From IMG/VR virus record IMGVR_UViG_3300023174_000036, positions 292,313 to 356,312 of that record: a stretch of DNA of 64,000 nt; one strand, written 5' to 3'. A program made the position numbers and the translations under genes. Below, one piece after another: positions 43,039 to 50,926 of the stretch; the first letter of the stretch is position 1; each line of letters opens with the position of its first letter. Origin of the DNA: a virus. The notes below the pieces were generated by a model, which did not search any database, was not told the DNA's origin, and worked only from the letters and a program-made list of their open reading frames with translations.

Positions 43039-43859
43039 AATTTATATTTATCAAGCCATTCCTCCAAAGTGATCCAACGCTGGGTTCCTATGCTGTCTTC
43101 TAACTTAGATGTGTCTGAACAAGTGTATGTTTGATAGCTGGATTTGAGAATTTCAGGCATTTCTATGTATTCTATGGAAGAATCATACTTTCTACTGATT
43201 AAATCTGCAACATGTTGAAAACTAATAGCTTTACCAGTTCCAATGTTCCATACACCAGAATCTTTGACACGTTTGATATATTCTACGTGTACCCTACAGA
43301 TATCCTCAACAGCAATAAAATCACGTAGGTAATTATCACTGTTGTGAAATAGTTTAATCTTACCAGACTCTGCTTGTTTGCTGAATTGGCTTACAGGACT
43401 GCCTTGATTACCTTTGTGTTCTTCTTGGTTGCCGTACACATTAAAATATCGGAAACCTTGTACTATATTGCCGCCTTGGTGTTGCTTGTGATAATATTCA
43501 CACAGGTACTTGCTCCATGCGTATGGCGTACGGGGATCTGGCATTGCTGTTTCTTTAAAGTCTGTGCCAAATCCGTAAACACTTGCACTACTGCTGTATT
43601 GAAAATTAACGCCGTATGTTTTACAAGCATTGAACAACTGTCTAGTAAAGTCTACATTTTGTCGCATTACTTTATCTAAATCGCGTTCTGTTGTACTGCT
43701 GATTGCACCTATATGTATTACCCAATCTTGTTCCATTACACTGGGCATGTTGCTGTCACCCCATTCATATAGATCCACACTCCAGTCTGTGTTGTCGTAG
43801 ATGTACTGCACTAAATTTTGTCCTATGAATCCTTTGTAACCAGTTACCAATACTCTCAT
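43035..43859 (-). CDS. NAD-dependent sugar epimerase, HldD-like
   Basis: 274 residues, extended SDR family. GYKGFIGQNLV (NAD loop), IHIGAISSTTERDLDKVM, YSSSASVYG, then Y-x3-K in YAWSKYL, GFRYFNVYGNQEEHKG and RDFIAVEDICRVH. This combination matches ADP-L-glycero-D-manno-heptose 6-epimerase. Overlaps the kinase and M23 genes by 4 nt each. A second, more distant paralogue is at 45361-46185. Confidence 0.82.
   Translation of the reverse strand: MRVLVTGYKGFIGQNLVQYIYDNTDWSVDLYEWGDSNMPSVMEQDWVIHIGAISSTTERDLDKVMRQNVDFTRQLFNACKTYGVNFQYSSSASVYGFGTDFKETAMPDPRTPYAWSKYLCEYYHKQHQGGNIVQGFRYFNVYGNQEEHKGNQGSPVSQFSKQAESGKIKLFHNSDNYLRDFIAVEDICRVHVEYIKRVKDSGVWNIGTGKAISFQHVADLISRKYDSSIEYIEMPEILKSSYQTYTCSDTSKLEDSIGTQRWITLEEWLDKYKL
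43045..43052 (-). promoter_or_regulatory. Late-type box GATAAATA
   Basis: 6 nt before the tagged M23 gene, inside the end of the epimerase gene. Confidence 0.5.
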
Positions 43860-44617
43860 TGTATTTCCTCTAGTGTAGGAGCATGTACTCCAAAATGTTG
43901 TACAGTAACCGCACTTGCCTTGATGGCAAAGTTAATTGACTGTAGCAAGTTTTTTGTGTTGATATATTGATATGCAAATGCCGCAAGGAATGTATCTCCT
44001 GCACCTGTAACATCACTGACTTCTACATTGGGAGCAGGACATGTAATATCATGATGCAGTACACTTGCACCACTTGCCCCATGTGTAACAATCAATCCAG
44101 AACATTCGCTAGTAATCTTACTGTATTCTAAATCATTAATCTTTACCCATGCGCCTTGCATACGGGCTAAGTCTGTTTTCTTTGTATCAACAAATACAGG
44201 AATTTTAGTTGCAATCAGTTCCTCTATTAGTTCGTAAGTCACTGTGCCTTTATTGTAATCGCTGACTATAATAGCATCATATACATTGGGTATAGCTGTA
44301 GCAAATGTTAATGGATCAGACTTAATGTCATTGTCAATACGAACAATCTGTTGTTTGCTACGTGCATCAATAATTCTAGTCTTGGTACTAGTTTCGCCGT
44401 GCAAATAATTAACATAGCAACCCAATGCTTCCAAATTATTGGCCACATTGCCGGCCATGCCGTCACGGGTTTCTGTGTAAGTAGGAACAAATACCGGAAC
44501 CGGAGCTTCTGGACTTAGTCTGTCTATTGTGCCGTATTGGTAGATGTCTTTACAGTTGTCACCTACTAATAATATTTTGAATTGTGTTTGTTGTTGAGTA
44601 TTCGCCGACTCTGTCAT
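43856..44617 (-). CDS. HldE-type heptose kinase domain (PfkB family)
   Basis: 253 residues. ILLVGDNCKDIYQYGTIDRL, RLSPEAPVPVF and the C-terminal GAGDTFLAAFAYQY catalytic loop are typical of heptose-7-phosphate kinase (RfaE domain I). Shorter than the bacterial ~315-residue domain, so trimmed in the middle. In most bacteria it is fused to the adenylyltransferase; here the two are separate genes overlapping by 59 nt, in reversed order. Confidence 0.85.
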   Translation of the reverse strand: MTESANTQQQTQFKILLVGDNCKDIYQYGTIDRLSPEAPVPVFVPTYTETRDGMAGNVANNLEALGCYVNYLHGETSTKTRIIDARSKQQIVRIDNDIKSDPLTFATAIPNVYDAIIVSDYNKGTVTYELIEELIATKIPVFVDTKKTDLARMQGAWVKINDLEYSKITSECSGLIVTHGASGASVLHHDITCPAPNVEVSDVTGAGDTFLAAFAYQYINTKNLLQSINFAIKASAVTVQHFGVHAPTLEEIQ

Positions 44618-44960
44618 AATAAATTACCTGTTTGCAATATTGTTCTGCGGTGGATTTCTTATCGTGCTTCCAGTCACTGCCTTTAACATAGACATCTGGT
44701 TTGTATAATTCCATTAGTTTAACTAGTTCTTCTGTACTGTCAAAGAACACAACAATATCCACAGCTTTGAGATTACTCAACATTATCTTTCGATCTGTTT
44801 GATTGTTGATTGGACGCTTATCGCCTTTGAGTTCTTTGACTCGTCTATCTGTATCGATAGCTACAACTAACCAATCTCCATAACTACGTGCGGTGTTTAA
44901 CAAGGCAACGTGTCCCGGATGTAACACATCAAATGTACCATTGACCATTACTGTTGTCAT
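44559..44960 (-). CDS. HldE-type heptose adenylyltransferase domain
   Basis: 133 residues, cytidylyltransferase fold. FDVLHPGHVALLNTAR has the HxGH motif, LKGDKRPINNQTDRK the second motif, and YVKGSDWKHDKKSTAEQ the ATP-binding end, as in RfaE domain II. It would attach AMP to heptose 1-phosphate. No GmhA or GmhB was recognised in the window, so the starting heptose phosphate must come from the host. Confidence 0.86.
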   Translation of the reverse strand: MTTVMVNGTFDVLHPGHVALLNTARSYGDWLVVAIDTDRRVKELKGDKRPINNQTDRKIMLSNLKAVDIVVFFDSTEELVKLMELYKPDVYVKGSDWKHDKKSTAEQYCKQVIYYDRVGEYSTTNTIQNIISR

Positions 44961-45371
44961 TTATGACTTTCGTTTACGATTAGTTCGTTTGACAGCTGGC
45001 GCAGTGCTTGCTGGTTTGGCTTGACTATCACCGGGCATCACTCGGTAGTTGTCTTCCACACTGTCAGGAGTACTGACTTCAATTATGATACCTTGTTTGA
45101 TACAGATCAACTGATGCGGCTCCAGTGGAAAGTTTCTCCAAGTATCACCTTCATTAAGTATCTTGCTGTGCATACTTGCATCTTTGGTATCGATATACTT
45201 TACTTCAAACTGGCCTTCTAACACAAACCAAGTTTCGTCTTTCTCATCATGAAAGTGCATACTGAACTTTGCACCTTGTTTGAAGTACATGAGTTTACCG
45301 CAATATAAATCGTTGGTGGCAAATATCAGTTCGCCGCCCCATCCTTTTTCAACTTGTCCTTCAAGTCTCAT
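44961..45371 (-). CDS. Cupin protein, sugar-isomerase-like
   Basis: 136 residues. KGWGGELIFATNDLY and MHFHDEKDETWFVLEG (metal His, His, Glu), then PLEPHQLICI with the last His. Resembles the cupin of mannose-6-phosphate isomerase/sugar-nucleotide enzymes. It overlaps the second epimerase by 11 nt and adjoins the adenylyltransferase, so it should act on the same sugar. Confidence 0.78.
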   Translation of the reverse strand: MRLEGQVEKGWGGELIFATNDLYCGKLMYFKQGAKFSMHFHDEKDETWFVLEGQFEVKYIDTKDASMHSKILNEGDTWRNFPLEPHQLICIKQGIIIEVSTPDSVEDNYRVMPGDSQAKPASTAPAVKRTNRKRKS

Positions 45372-46185
45372 AATGTAACCACTCGAATACGTTTAACCAT
45401 TTTCTTTTTCCTATTGTCTCTTTTAGTTTAGTAAGATCTGCTTGCGTCTTCCAACGCATAGACTTGGCATACTCAGCACTTACAGGTTCAAATTCAATAG
45501 AGACCTTTTCCTGCTCTGCTATTTCTTCCGCAATATCTAAGAAACTGTGTGACAGTCCAGTACCTACATTCCATATGCCCGAACCATTCACTGTTTTTAT
45601 AAAATCTATCTGTAGTCGACACACATCTCCGACCCATGTCCAATCACGTTTTACTGTTTCGGCATTTTCCCAAACTGTGATCTTGCCTTCCTTACGAGCT
45701 TGTTCTCTCCATTTGTGTATAACATTGGACCGCTTGTCACGCAGGTGCATGTACTTGCCGTACACATTGAAGTATCTAAATCCCTGCACCATCACATGTT
45801 GCTCTTGTTGGAACACCCAACGATCAAATAGATATTTGCTCCATGCGTAAGGTGTATCGGGTTTGCACGGAGCATACTCGCTGAAGTCTTTGGTGTCACC
45901 GTACACACTACTTGAACTGGCATATTGCAAGTGTACGCCATGTCTATTACATTCTTCAAACAGCCATTGGCTAAACTCATAATTTTGTATCATGACTGCA
46001 TCAATATCCTTGGCAGTCATATCGGCTACGGCGCCCAAATGTATGACCCAGTCATACTCAATTACATTTGGTTTGCTTTTTGGATCCCAGTCCCATCCTT
46101 CAACTTGCCATCCTTCTTCAGCATGGCACCAGTCCATCATGTTTCGGCCAATGAACCCTTTGTAGCCCGTTATCAAAATCTTCAT
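45361..46185 (-). CDS. Second NAD-dependent epimerase, HldD-like paralogue
   Basis: 274 residues. GYKGFIGRNMM, IHLGAVADMTAKDIDAVM, YASSSSVYGDTKDF, YAWSKYLFDRWV and GFRYFNVYGKYMHLRDK follow the same order as the 43035-43859 product, so the two are duplicates that have diverged. Keeping both suggests different substrates. First gene of the cassette; AATAAATA box at 46206-46213, with an AAAGGG site near ATG. Confidence 0.82.
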   Translation of the reverse strand: MKILITGYKGFIGRNMMDWCHAEEGWQVEGWDWDPKSKPNVIEYDWVIHLGAVADMTAKDIDAVMIQNYEFSQWLFEECNRHGVHLQYASSSSVYGDTKDFSEYAPCKPDTPYAWSKYLFDRWVFQQEQHVMVQGFRYFNVYGKYMHLRDKRSNVIHKWREQARKEGKITVWENAETVKRDWTWVGDVCRLQIDFIKTVNGSGIWNVGTGLSHSFLDIAEEIAEQEKVSIEFEPVSAEYAKSMRWKTQADLTKLKETIGKRKWLNVFEWLHYET

Positions 46186-46205
46186 GTTAACCCTTTAACG
46201 CTAGG

Positions 46206-46213
46206 TATTTATT
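46206..46213 (-). promoter_or_regulatory. Late-type box AATAAATA for the heptose cassette
   Basis: 20 nt before the first epimerase gene. Confidence 0.5.
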
Positions 46214-46382
46214 GAGCGTTGTCTTCTTGGGACTTTTTTGTTTGGTAACGATATTCGCGTTTTAGCCAATATTTGTATTGGTCCCAATAACGCTGTTTGG
46301 TGACAGGACGTTCGTGGTATTCCATGTTCTCGTCACAATTTTGTAACCAAAGCTCGTGTACCCAATGTCTGAAATTTGTCAT
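46209..46382 (-). CDS. Small conserved phage protein
   Basis: 57 residues from ATG 46382 (ATGA overlap with the upstream membrane peptide). NFRHWVHELWLQNCDENMEY and YWLKREYRYQTKKS are typical of a short T4-like phage family. The upstream in-frame extension to 46574 has no start signal and overlaps two other genes, so I rejected it. Function unknown. Confidence 0.65.
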   Translation of the reverse strand: MTNFRHWVHELWLQNCDENMEYHERPVTKQRYWDQYKYWLKREYRYQTKKSQEDNAQ

Positions 46383-46489
46383 ATGCAAATTGTCCTTGTT
46401 TGTATTGTGTACTCGGGGATTTCTATATAACTCAGCCCAACCAAAAAGATAGCTGTGGCCAGTAGAAAGCCCAAGAAAAAGTTTTTCAT
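46379..46489 (-). CDS. 36-residue membrane peptide
   Basis: Linked by ATGA overlaps to both neighbours. Starts MKNFFLGFLLATAIFLVGLSYI, a single membrane helix, and ends in a polar tail. SD GGAATTGG inside the SWIM gene. Function unknown. Confidence 0.6.
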   Translation of the reverse strand: MKNFFLGFLLATAIFLVGLSYIEIPEYTIQTRTICI

Positions 46490-46836
46490 GCCAATTCCAA
46501 TTCCTTAATGTGTTTGCAATTGCCTCGGAATGTATAACCTGGGCAAGTACAAGTATTCTCATCCAAGTCAACAATGTACTTTTGGCCTTTGCTACCTGTT
46601 ACTTCTTTTATGTTGCTAGGAGTAAGCACATTCATACTCATATTAAACATAGTATCACTGACCCGCTCAAACTTTCGGCCACTGCGACTAAAACCTTTGA
46701 TTGGATTTTTAAACCAAAATGGTTCAGTTGTGCCGTAACGAATGTAGGCAACCATTTTGTCGCCGTCCAGTAGATATGTGTGATTGACCGCAGTTTTGCC
46801 ATCTGCCCAAACTGTGATTTCTTTAACTGCTTCCAT
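46486..46836 (-). CDS. SWIM zinc-finger protein
   Basis: 116 residues from ATG 46836 (the longer open frame to 46932 lacks a start signal). N-terminal beta part (ITVWADGKTAVNHTYLLDG; PFWFKNPIKGFSRSGRKF), then SWIM motif CTCPGYTFRGNCKH (C-x-C-xn-C-x-H). Such fingers bind nucleic acid or protein. It has its own near-consensus sigma-70 promoter at 46868-46896, so it is probably early, in contrast to the late genes further left. Confidence 0.8.
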   Translation of the reverse strand: MEAVKEITVWADGKTAVNHTYLLDGDKMVAYIRYGTTEPFWFKNPIKGFSRSGRKFERVSDTMFNMSMNVLTPSNIKEVTGSKGQKYIVDLDENTCTCPGYTFRGNCKHIKELELA

Positions 46837-46867
46837 GAGTAACCCCGGGTGTGTTGTACTTGTAGTT

Positions 46868-46896
46868 ATTATATAACATATCTTCTTGATAGTCAA
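46868..46896 (-). promoter_or_regulatory. Sigma-70 promoter, minus strand
   Basis: TTGACT, 17-nt spacer, TATAAT, read on the minus strand. It drives the SWIM gene chain. Divergent partner of the 46919-46947 promoter. Confidence 0.8.
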
Positions 46897-46918
46897 AAGG
46901 TTTGTTAGCCAAATTAGA

Positions 46919-46947
46919 TTGACTAAGAACAATAGCTAATATATAAT
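46919..46947 (+). promoter_or_regulatory. Sigma-70 promoter, plus strand
   Basis: TTGACT-17-TATAAT upstream of the DGQH gene. The predicted start point (about 46954) falls on the first base of a 9-bp leader hairpin. Confidence 0.82.
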
Positions 46948-46953
46948 AGCGAC

Positions 46954-47014
46954 ATGTACAGCAGTTCCGCTGTGCATATGGTCGTGTAAGACCGAACAAA
47001 TGGGCAAGATGCCC
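46954..47014 (+). promoter_or_regulatory. Leader with three consecutive hairpins
   Basis: Hairpin 1: 46954-46962 with 46969-46977 (9 bp, one G-T, loop AGTTCC). Hairpin 2: GGTC/GACC at 46980-46983 and 46990-46993. Hairpin 3: GGGC/GCCC at 47002-47005 and 47011-47014. A short frame of 11 codons starts at the first base. The AAGGAAA site of the gene follows the last hairpin, so the leader could control stability or translation. Confidence 0.6.
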
Positions 47015-47032
47015 GCAAAAAAGGAAACTAAA

Positions 47033-48196
47033 ATGACAGCACTAACTCACGCTCAAATTGTCAATGGGCGATATCTCAACAGCACCTCTAACTTCATATC
47101 GTTACAGCAACGACTAAATGAAGCATTGAAATTTGCTCCAATGTTTGCTCCAATGTTGGTAGCAGTGGTGGACGAATTCAAACGCAGACATTCTGAATGG
47201 CAACAATTTAAAGATTTGGAACTGTGTAAGGCTATTCAGGTCAATATGGATAAAATCCTTATTGATACTACAATGCAACGTAGTTTGAATATGCGACACA
47301 TTTTGAATATTCTGCAGAACTTCCGTAGTACAATGACTATGGCTATTCAAGTATATGTAGACGAAAACAAACCTGGTTATTATATTGCATGGGATGGACA
47401 GCACACTGCCATTGCACTCTACATTATCCTTACCAAAGTGTTTGGTGAGCAAACAGCAAAGGCAATGATTCCAGTTGTTGTTTATAATGTCAAGCACAAA
47501 TTAGAAATCCGTCGTAACTTTATTTTGTTGAACGGCGAAGCCAAACAAGAATTAGATTTTATTGACATCTATTGCCAGATGGTAAATGGTGCCAAAGTTG
47601 ACGGCGCTACTGATACTGAATGGACAGACACAGCACTCAAGAACGATTACCTTGCGGCCGCAGGCTTGTTTGCCACACACAGCAAATTGGGCGATGACGA
47701 CCAGCCTGGTGCATTTACCTTGCTGGCTGACACACTGATGAGCAAGAGCTTGAAGACTCGCAAGCATCCAGAAGTTACTCGTATGTTTGCACGTTATTGG
47801 AGTTTCTTAAATGAACAGCGTCCTGTAGAACCCAAGGAAGCTAGACAGTTGTATGAGTATTTCAATCTTTGCTATGAACAGGATATTGATGTAGACGACA
47901 CATACCTGTTGGAGTTTGTTAACTTTACCAAACAAAACTTTGCCGCTGACTTTAGTCCGTCTAGTCCGTTTTGGGATAAGGTACAAACAGCATATAAGAA
48001 TTGGTACAGAGCCGCTAACAAGAACAGCACCGATGTTGATTCCAACGGTGATGTAATTGTTAGAGGATTTACAACAGAAATGCGTACAGGCATTCCGTTT
48101 TTGATTGCTCAACTCAAGAAGAGTACCAAACTCAAAGTGCCCAAGTTTATTCCCAACAATGGCTTTACTGTAGTTAACAAAGCGGACTTGTGGTAA
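47033..48196 (+). CDS. DGQH-motif (ParB/DndB-like) protein
   Basis: 387 residues from ATG 47033 (SD AAGGAAA; earlier ATGs lie in leader hairpins). YYIAWDGQHTAIALY is the DGQH(R) signature shared by ParB-like nuclease folds and DndB-type proteins. IQVNMDKILIDTTMQRSLN before it fits a ParB N-terminal strand. The rest is helical with acidic/aromatic parts. Possible DNA-binding regulator or partition-like protein; enzymatic role unclear. Confidence 0.68.
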   Translation: MTALTHAQIVNGRYLNSTSNFISLQQRLNEALKFAPMFAPMLVAVVDEFKRRHSEWQQFKDLELCKAIQVNMDKILIDTTMQRSLNMRHILNILQNFRSTMTMAIQVYVDENKPGYYIAWDGQHTAIALYIILTKVFGEQTAKAMIPVVVYNVKHKLEIRRNFILLNGEAKQELDFIDIYCQMVNGAKVDGATDTEWTDTALKNDYLAAAGLFATHSKLGDDDQPGAFTLLADTLMSKSLKTRKHPEVTRMFARYWSFLNEQRPVEPKEARQLYEYFNLCYEQDIDVDDTYLLEFVNFTKQNFAADFSPSSPFWDKVQTAYKNWYRAANKNSTDVDSNGDVIVRGFTTEMRTGIPFLIAQLKKSTKLKVPKFIPNNGFTVVNKADLW

Positions 48197-48197
48197 T

Positions 48198-48665
48198 ATG
48201 ACTACACTACGTGATCCTAGCAAAGACAAGTTAAAGGGTCAAAGTGTCCTCAAGGAACAGATTCGACACAATCGAATCTGTTGCATGGACGGATGTAAAA
48301 ATCCTCTGTCCATGTTTGAGGGCCCTGGCAGTGACATCTTATGTAGAGAACACAGCCTCAAACTTGTTGAATATGGTGGCCCTGGTAAGATTGATAGACT
48401 GCACACATTACATCGTAAATGGATTTGTGATGATTGCGGTATAGATGTATCTGAACAGGTTAGACTAAAATATCCCACACTGGAAACAACTAGCCCTGTG
48501 CTGTTTAATAGACTGTGTCGTAATCGTATTATCGGCGACCATCAAGTTAGACAAGCAGATGGCGGTGATGACTCTGAAGAGAATATTCGATCCTTGTGTT
48601 TGAATTGTAACTCGGATAAGACTATTATCAATGAAGATTGGCGCAAAGGAACTGAACCAAAATGA
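48198..48665 (+). CDS. HNH-type zinc protein
   Basis: 155 residues. Zinc pairs CCMDGCKNP and CDDCGID are followed by a HNH-like block IIGDHQVRQADGGDDSEEN and SLCLNCNSDK. Putative endonuclease. It starts 1 nt after the DGQH gene and overlaps the next by 4 nt, so it belongs to the same early operon. Confidence 0.78.
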   Translation: MTTLRDPSKDKLKGQSVLKEQIRHNRICCMDGCKNPLSMFEGPGSDILCREHSLKLVEYGGPGKIDRLHTLHRKWICDDCGIDVSEQVRLKYPTLETTSPVLFNRLCRNRIIGDHQVRQADGGDDSEENIRSLCLNCNSDKTIINEDWRKGTEPK

Positions 48666-48937
48666 TATACATTAACTTAACGATACGCAATCCTTGGAGT
48701 GATCGTTTTGAGCACATTCGTGCTTGGTCAGGGCCCTTGTCCAAAAACAAGTATTGGGAAATAGAATGTTATCGCTCAGATACCATAGCTGAAGTAGAAT
48801 GTAAGTTCACAGTTCAAGAAGATCATGCGGGACTTACTGTTGGCTTAGGGCTGTTCAGTTACACCATTCGAGCGCAAGTGTACGATACTCGCCACTGGGA
48901 CTATGACAAACATGCCTACAGTCAATCTAACAGTTAG
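48662..48937 (+). CDS. Conserved phage hypothetical protein
   Basis: 91 residues, beta-rich and aromatic (INLTIRNPWSDRF; SKNKYWEIECYRS; HAGLTVGLGLFSYTI; DTRHWDYDKHAY). A family I associate with T4-like phages, unknown function. ATGA overlap with the HNH gene. Confidence 0.7.
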   Translation: MIYINLTIRNPWSDRFEHIRAWSGPLSKNKYWEIECYRSDTIAEVECKFTVQEDHAGLTVGLGLFSYTIRAQVYDTRHWDYDKHAYSQSNS

Positions 48938-49169
48938 CCAATGGCAACGCATTAGAAAAGAGATGCACAATGAGCATCCAAAAACTGTGTTCATGTTGCG
49001 TGGCAAGATGAAACAAGTATTGGGTTTTACTGTGCGTGAACACAATGAATGGGTTATCAAACCAGATGGCGGATACGTCGAACACTCGATTAGGCTAGAC
49101 TTTTATAATGAAAGAAAGTACACTATGTTTCTATTGAAGTATAGTGAGTTTATCAACAGGGCCGACTAA
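48903..49169 (+). CDS. Small protein of the F-x-L-[RK]-[WY] family
   Basis: 88 residues (alternative ATG 48912). TVNLTVSQWQRIRKEMHNEH then RLDFYNERKYTMFLLKYSEF. The C-terminal segment is a diverged version of the motif shared by 49505, 51390, 52051 and 53136 products. Overlaps the previous gene by 35 nt. Confidence 0.6.
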   Translation: MTNMPTVNLTVSQWQRIRKEMHNEHPKTVFMLRGKMKQVLGFTVREHNEWVIKPDGGYVEHSIRLDFYNERKYTMFLLKYSEFINRAD

Positions 49170-49170
49170 C

Positions 49171-49503
49171 ATGAGAGACATAATCGAAATTAAACTAGAA
49201 AATTTAGGACTAGATCCCAAAGACTACAAACAGCTTGAAGACGAAGATTTGTTGGAGTTCTTTTTGAACACATTTGATCTAAAGAGTCCGGTTAAAAACG
49301 ATTCTGAGTTGATCAAAGAAAACGAACGTATGCGAGAAGAGCTGAGAAAACTGTTTGGCGTTGAGCGTCCGTTTGTCTGTGGTACTGCTGGTGGCACGGG
49401 TGCTGACGGCATGGCTGATTATGTGCTAGTGTGCCCTGCTTATGGTGCAGATGGTGCGGCCATGTACAAAAAGTACAAAGACTACTCAGCACCGGAATAT
49501 TGA
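49171..49503 (+). CDS. Hypothetical protein
   Basis: 110 residues from ATG 49171. The N-terminal half is acidic and helical (LDPKDYKQLEDEDLLEFFLN), then GTAGGTGADGMADYVLVCPA, then YKKYKDYSAPEY. No recognised function. It is 1 nt from each neighbour, fitting an operon. Confidence 0.65.
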   Translation: MRDIIEIKLENLGLDPKDYKQLEDEDLLEFFLNTFDLKSPVKNDSELIKENERMREELRKLFGVERPFVCGTAGGTGADGMADYVLVCPAYGADGAAMYKKYKDYSAPEY

Positions 49504-49504
49504 T

Positions 49505-49723
49505 ATGAAACATGTAGAAGTTGGCATGTGGAGACTTCCAGGCTTGTCTTTTGAGGCAGGTGAACTAACTCCCGAACTAAATGAAGAAATGATTGCTTGG
49601 GCCACAGCCGAAGGTGTGGGTATGAGCATGACTGAGAACTTGTGGAGCTTCAAAAAAGAAGCACATAGAGAATGGTTTATCTTACGTTGGATTGATAGTA
49701 TTCCAAAAATTAAGGAAGATTAA
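49505..49723 (+). CDS. Small protein of the W-x-F ... WF-x-LRW family
   Basis: 72 residues from ATG 49505. VGMWRLPGLSFEAGELTPEL, then NLWSFKKEAHREWFILRWID. The second block recurs in several neighbours. Suggests duplicated small domains of unknown role. Confidence 0.65.
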   Translation: MKHVEVGMWRLPGLSFEAGELTPELNEEMIAWATAEGVGMSMTENLWSFKKEAHREWFILRWIDSIPKIKED

Positions 49724-49945
49724 ATGTACAAGACAATTTATACAGAAGTTGAAGTGGATGTGGACTTGGGCGACTTTGATGCAGAAGACCTAATTGAAGA
49801 ATTAGAAAGCCGTGGTTCGGGTGTTATGGGCTACGGCGACGGCAAGGAAGTGTTGCAAGCAATTTACGAAAAGCGTAGACTAGGCCAAGACTATCAAACA
49901 GAACTACAAACTCTAATCTATCTTGGACTTGGCCGTATTGTATGA
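49724..49945 (+). CDS. Small acidic hypothetical protein
   Basis: 73 residues, acidic (TEVEVDVDLGDFDAEDLIEE), then helical (EVLQAIYEKRRLGQDYQTEL). ATG immediately follows the previous stop. No family recognised. Confidence 0.65.
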   Translation: MYKTIYTEVEVDVDLGDFDAEDLIEELESRGSGVMGYGDGKEVLQAIYEKRRLGQDYQTELQTLIYLGLGRIV

Positions 49946-50310
49946 CTAATGAGATCACTGTGGATATGCTGGACCACACCATTGTGTGGTGTGAGCAAAA
50001 TGCATTTTGGGGCAAAGGTTCTGCCATACAGCGTATGCAGGATTTCTACTTTGAAAAAACTCGTGCCAGTGTAACTGAAGATTGGCCTGAAAGTTTTACA
50101 TTGCAGGAACTAGCTGACACCTTGGGTATAGAACAAGTGCGTTACAGGATTTACTACAGCGAAGACAACCTCACATTAAGACTGTTTGTGTTCCGGCCTC
50201 ATTGTGTTTGGGACGAACAAAAAATCATGTTGGACTTGGGGTTTGTGGTTGCCCAAGAAGGTGATGCGGACAACATACCCAACAAACCTGTAGAGGCAGT
50301 GGAACAATGA
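49942..50310 (+). CDS. Hypothetical protein
   Basis: 122 residues. TIVWCEQNAFWGKGSAIQRM, SFTLQELADTLGIEQVRYRI, LRLFVFRPHCVWDEQKIML. The central part could be a helix-turn-helix but is not convincing. ATGA overlaps at both ends. Confidence 0.65.
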   Translation: MTNEITVDMLDHTIVWCEQNAFWGKGSAIQRMQDFYFEKTRASVTEDWPESFTLQELADTLGIEQVRYRIYYSEDNLTLRLFVFRPHCVWDEQKIMLDLGFVVAQEGDADNIPNKPVEAVEQ

Positions 50311-50546
50311 ACTTAGCTGAGTATTTTGAACAGCATCGTCCTAAACCTCGATACAAGTTTGGCGATAGAGTAGAAGGCAAGTACAAAGGCGTGCCTTATG
50401 TTGGTACTGCATATGGAGATAATATGCGTAATGAAACAGAAGGACCTATGGTGAGTATACATTTGGACTTGCCTATGAAGATTGGTGCAGAGTGGCACAC
50501 TTACATTCGTGTCACATACAAAGACATTAAAGGACTTCGAACATGA
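50307..50546 (+). CDS. SH3-like small protein
   Basis: 79 residues. YKFGDRVEGKYKGVPYVGTA and GPMVSIHLDLPMKIGAEWHT look like a small SH3/KOW-type barrel. The same style recurs at 61663 and 62632. Function unknown. Confidence 0.6.
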   Translation: MNLAEYFEQHRPKPRYKFGDRVEGKYKGVPYVGTAYGDNMRNETEGPMVSIHLDLPMKIGAEWHTYIRVTYKDIKGLRT

Positions 50547-50926
50547 TTAAAAACCTAGTAGGTGGCCCGGGTGTAGTGGTATCTGGTGGTAACACTACAC
50601 CTCAGTATATCAATCAAAACAACAGCAATCCCATGCAGGGCATGATTCGTATATGGGGCAGTGACTTTCAAGTGTTTGATGGCAATGGCTGGCAAATGTT
50701 GGCCACAGGATATCCCAGTGTGAGTTTGGATCCAGAAACACAGGATCTGTTGTTATGGGCACGTACACAACGCACACTTGAACGCAATCGTGCTACATTA
50801 ATTGAAAACAATCCTGTTCTTGAAAAAGCATACAAGGCCGTACTACGTGCAGAACAAAACTTTGACATACTCAGCAAGTTTGTTGAAAACGACTTAGATG
50901 CAGAACTAAGAGAGATAGCACCATGA
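50543..50926 (+). CDS. Hypothetical protein with NP-x-[VL]-x-KAY helix
   Basis: 127 residues. The N-terminal half is Gly/Asn-rich with beta strands (MIRIWGSDFQVFDGNGW), the C-terminal half helical: ENNPVLEKAYKAVLRAEQNF. The NP-x-x-x-KAY helix also occurs at 51656-52054 and 53535-54005. Unknown role. Confidence 0.65.
   Translation: MIKNLVGGPGVVVSGGNTTPQYINQNNSNPMQGMIRIWGSDFQVFDGNGWQMLATGYPSVSLDPETQDLLLWARTQRTLERNRATLIENNPVLEKAYKAVLRAEQNFDILSKFVENDLDAELREIAP

Noticed and set aside
44559-44617. Frameshift between HldE kinase and transferase frames
   Set aside because: Order is reversed relative to the bacterial fusion, and each gene has its own ATG; the 59-nt overlap is tolerated as gene overlap.
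46383-46574. Upstream extension of the small gene at 46209-46382
   Set aside because: It would overlap the membrane peptide and SWIM gene in another frame and has no start signal; the ATGA junction at 46382 is better.
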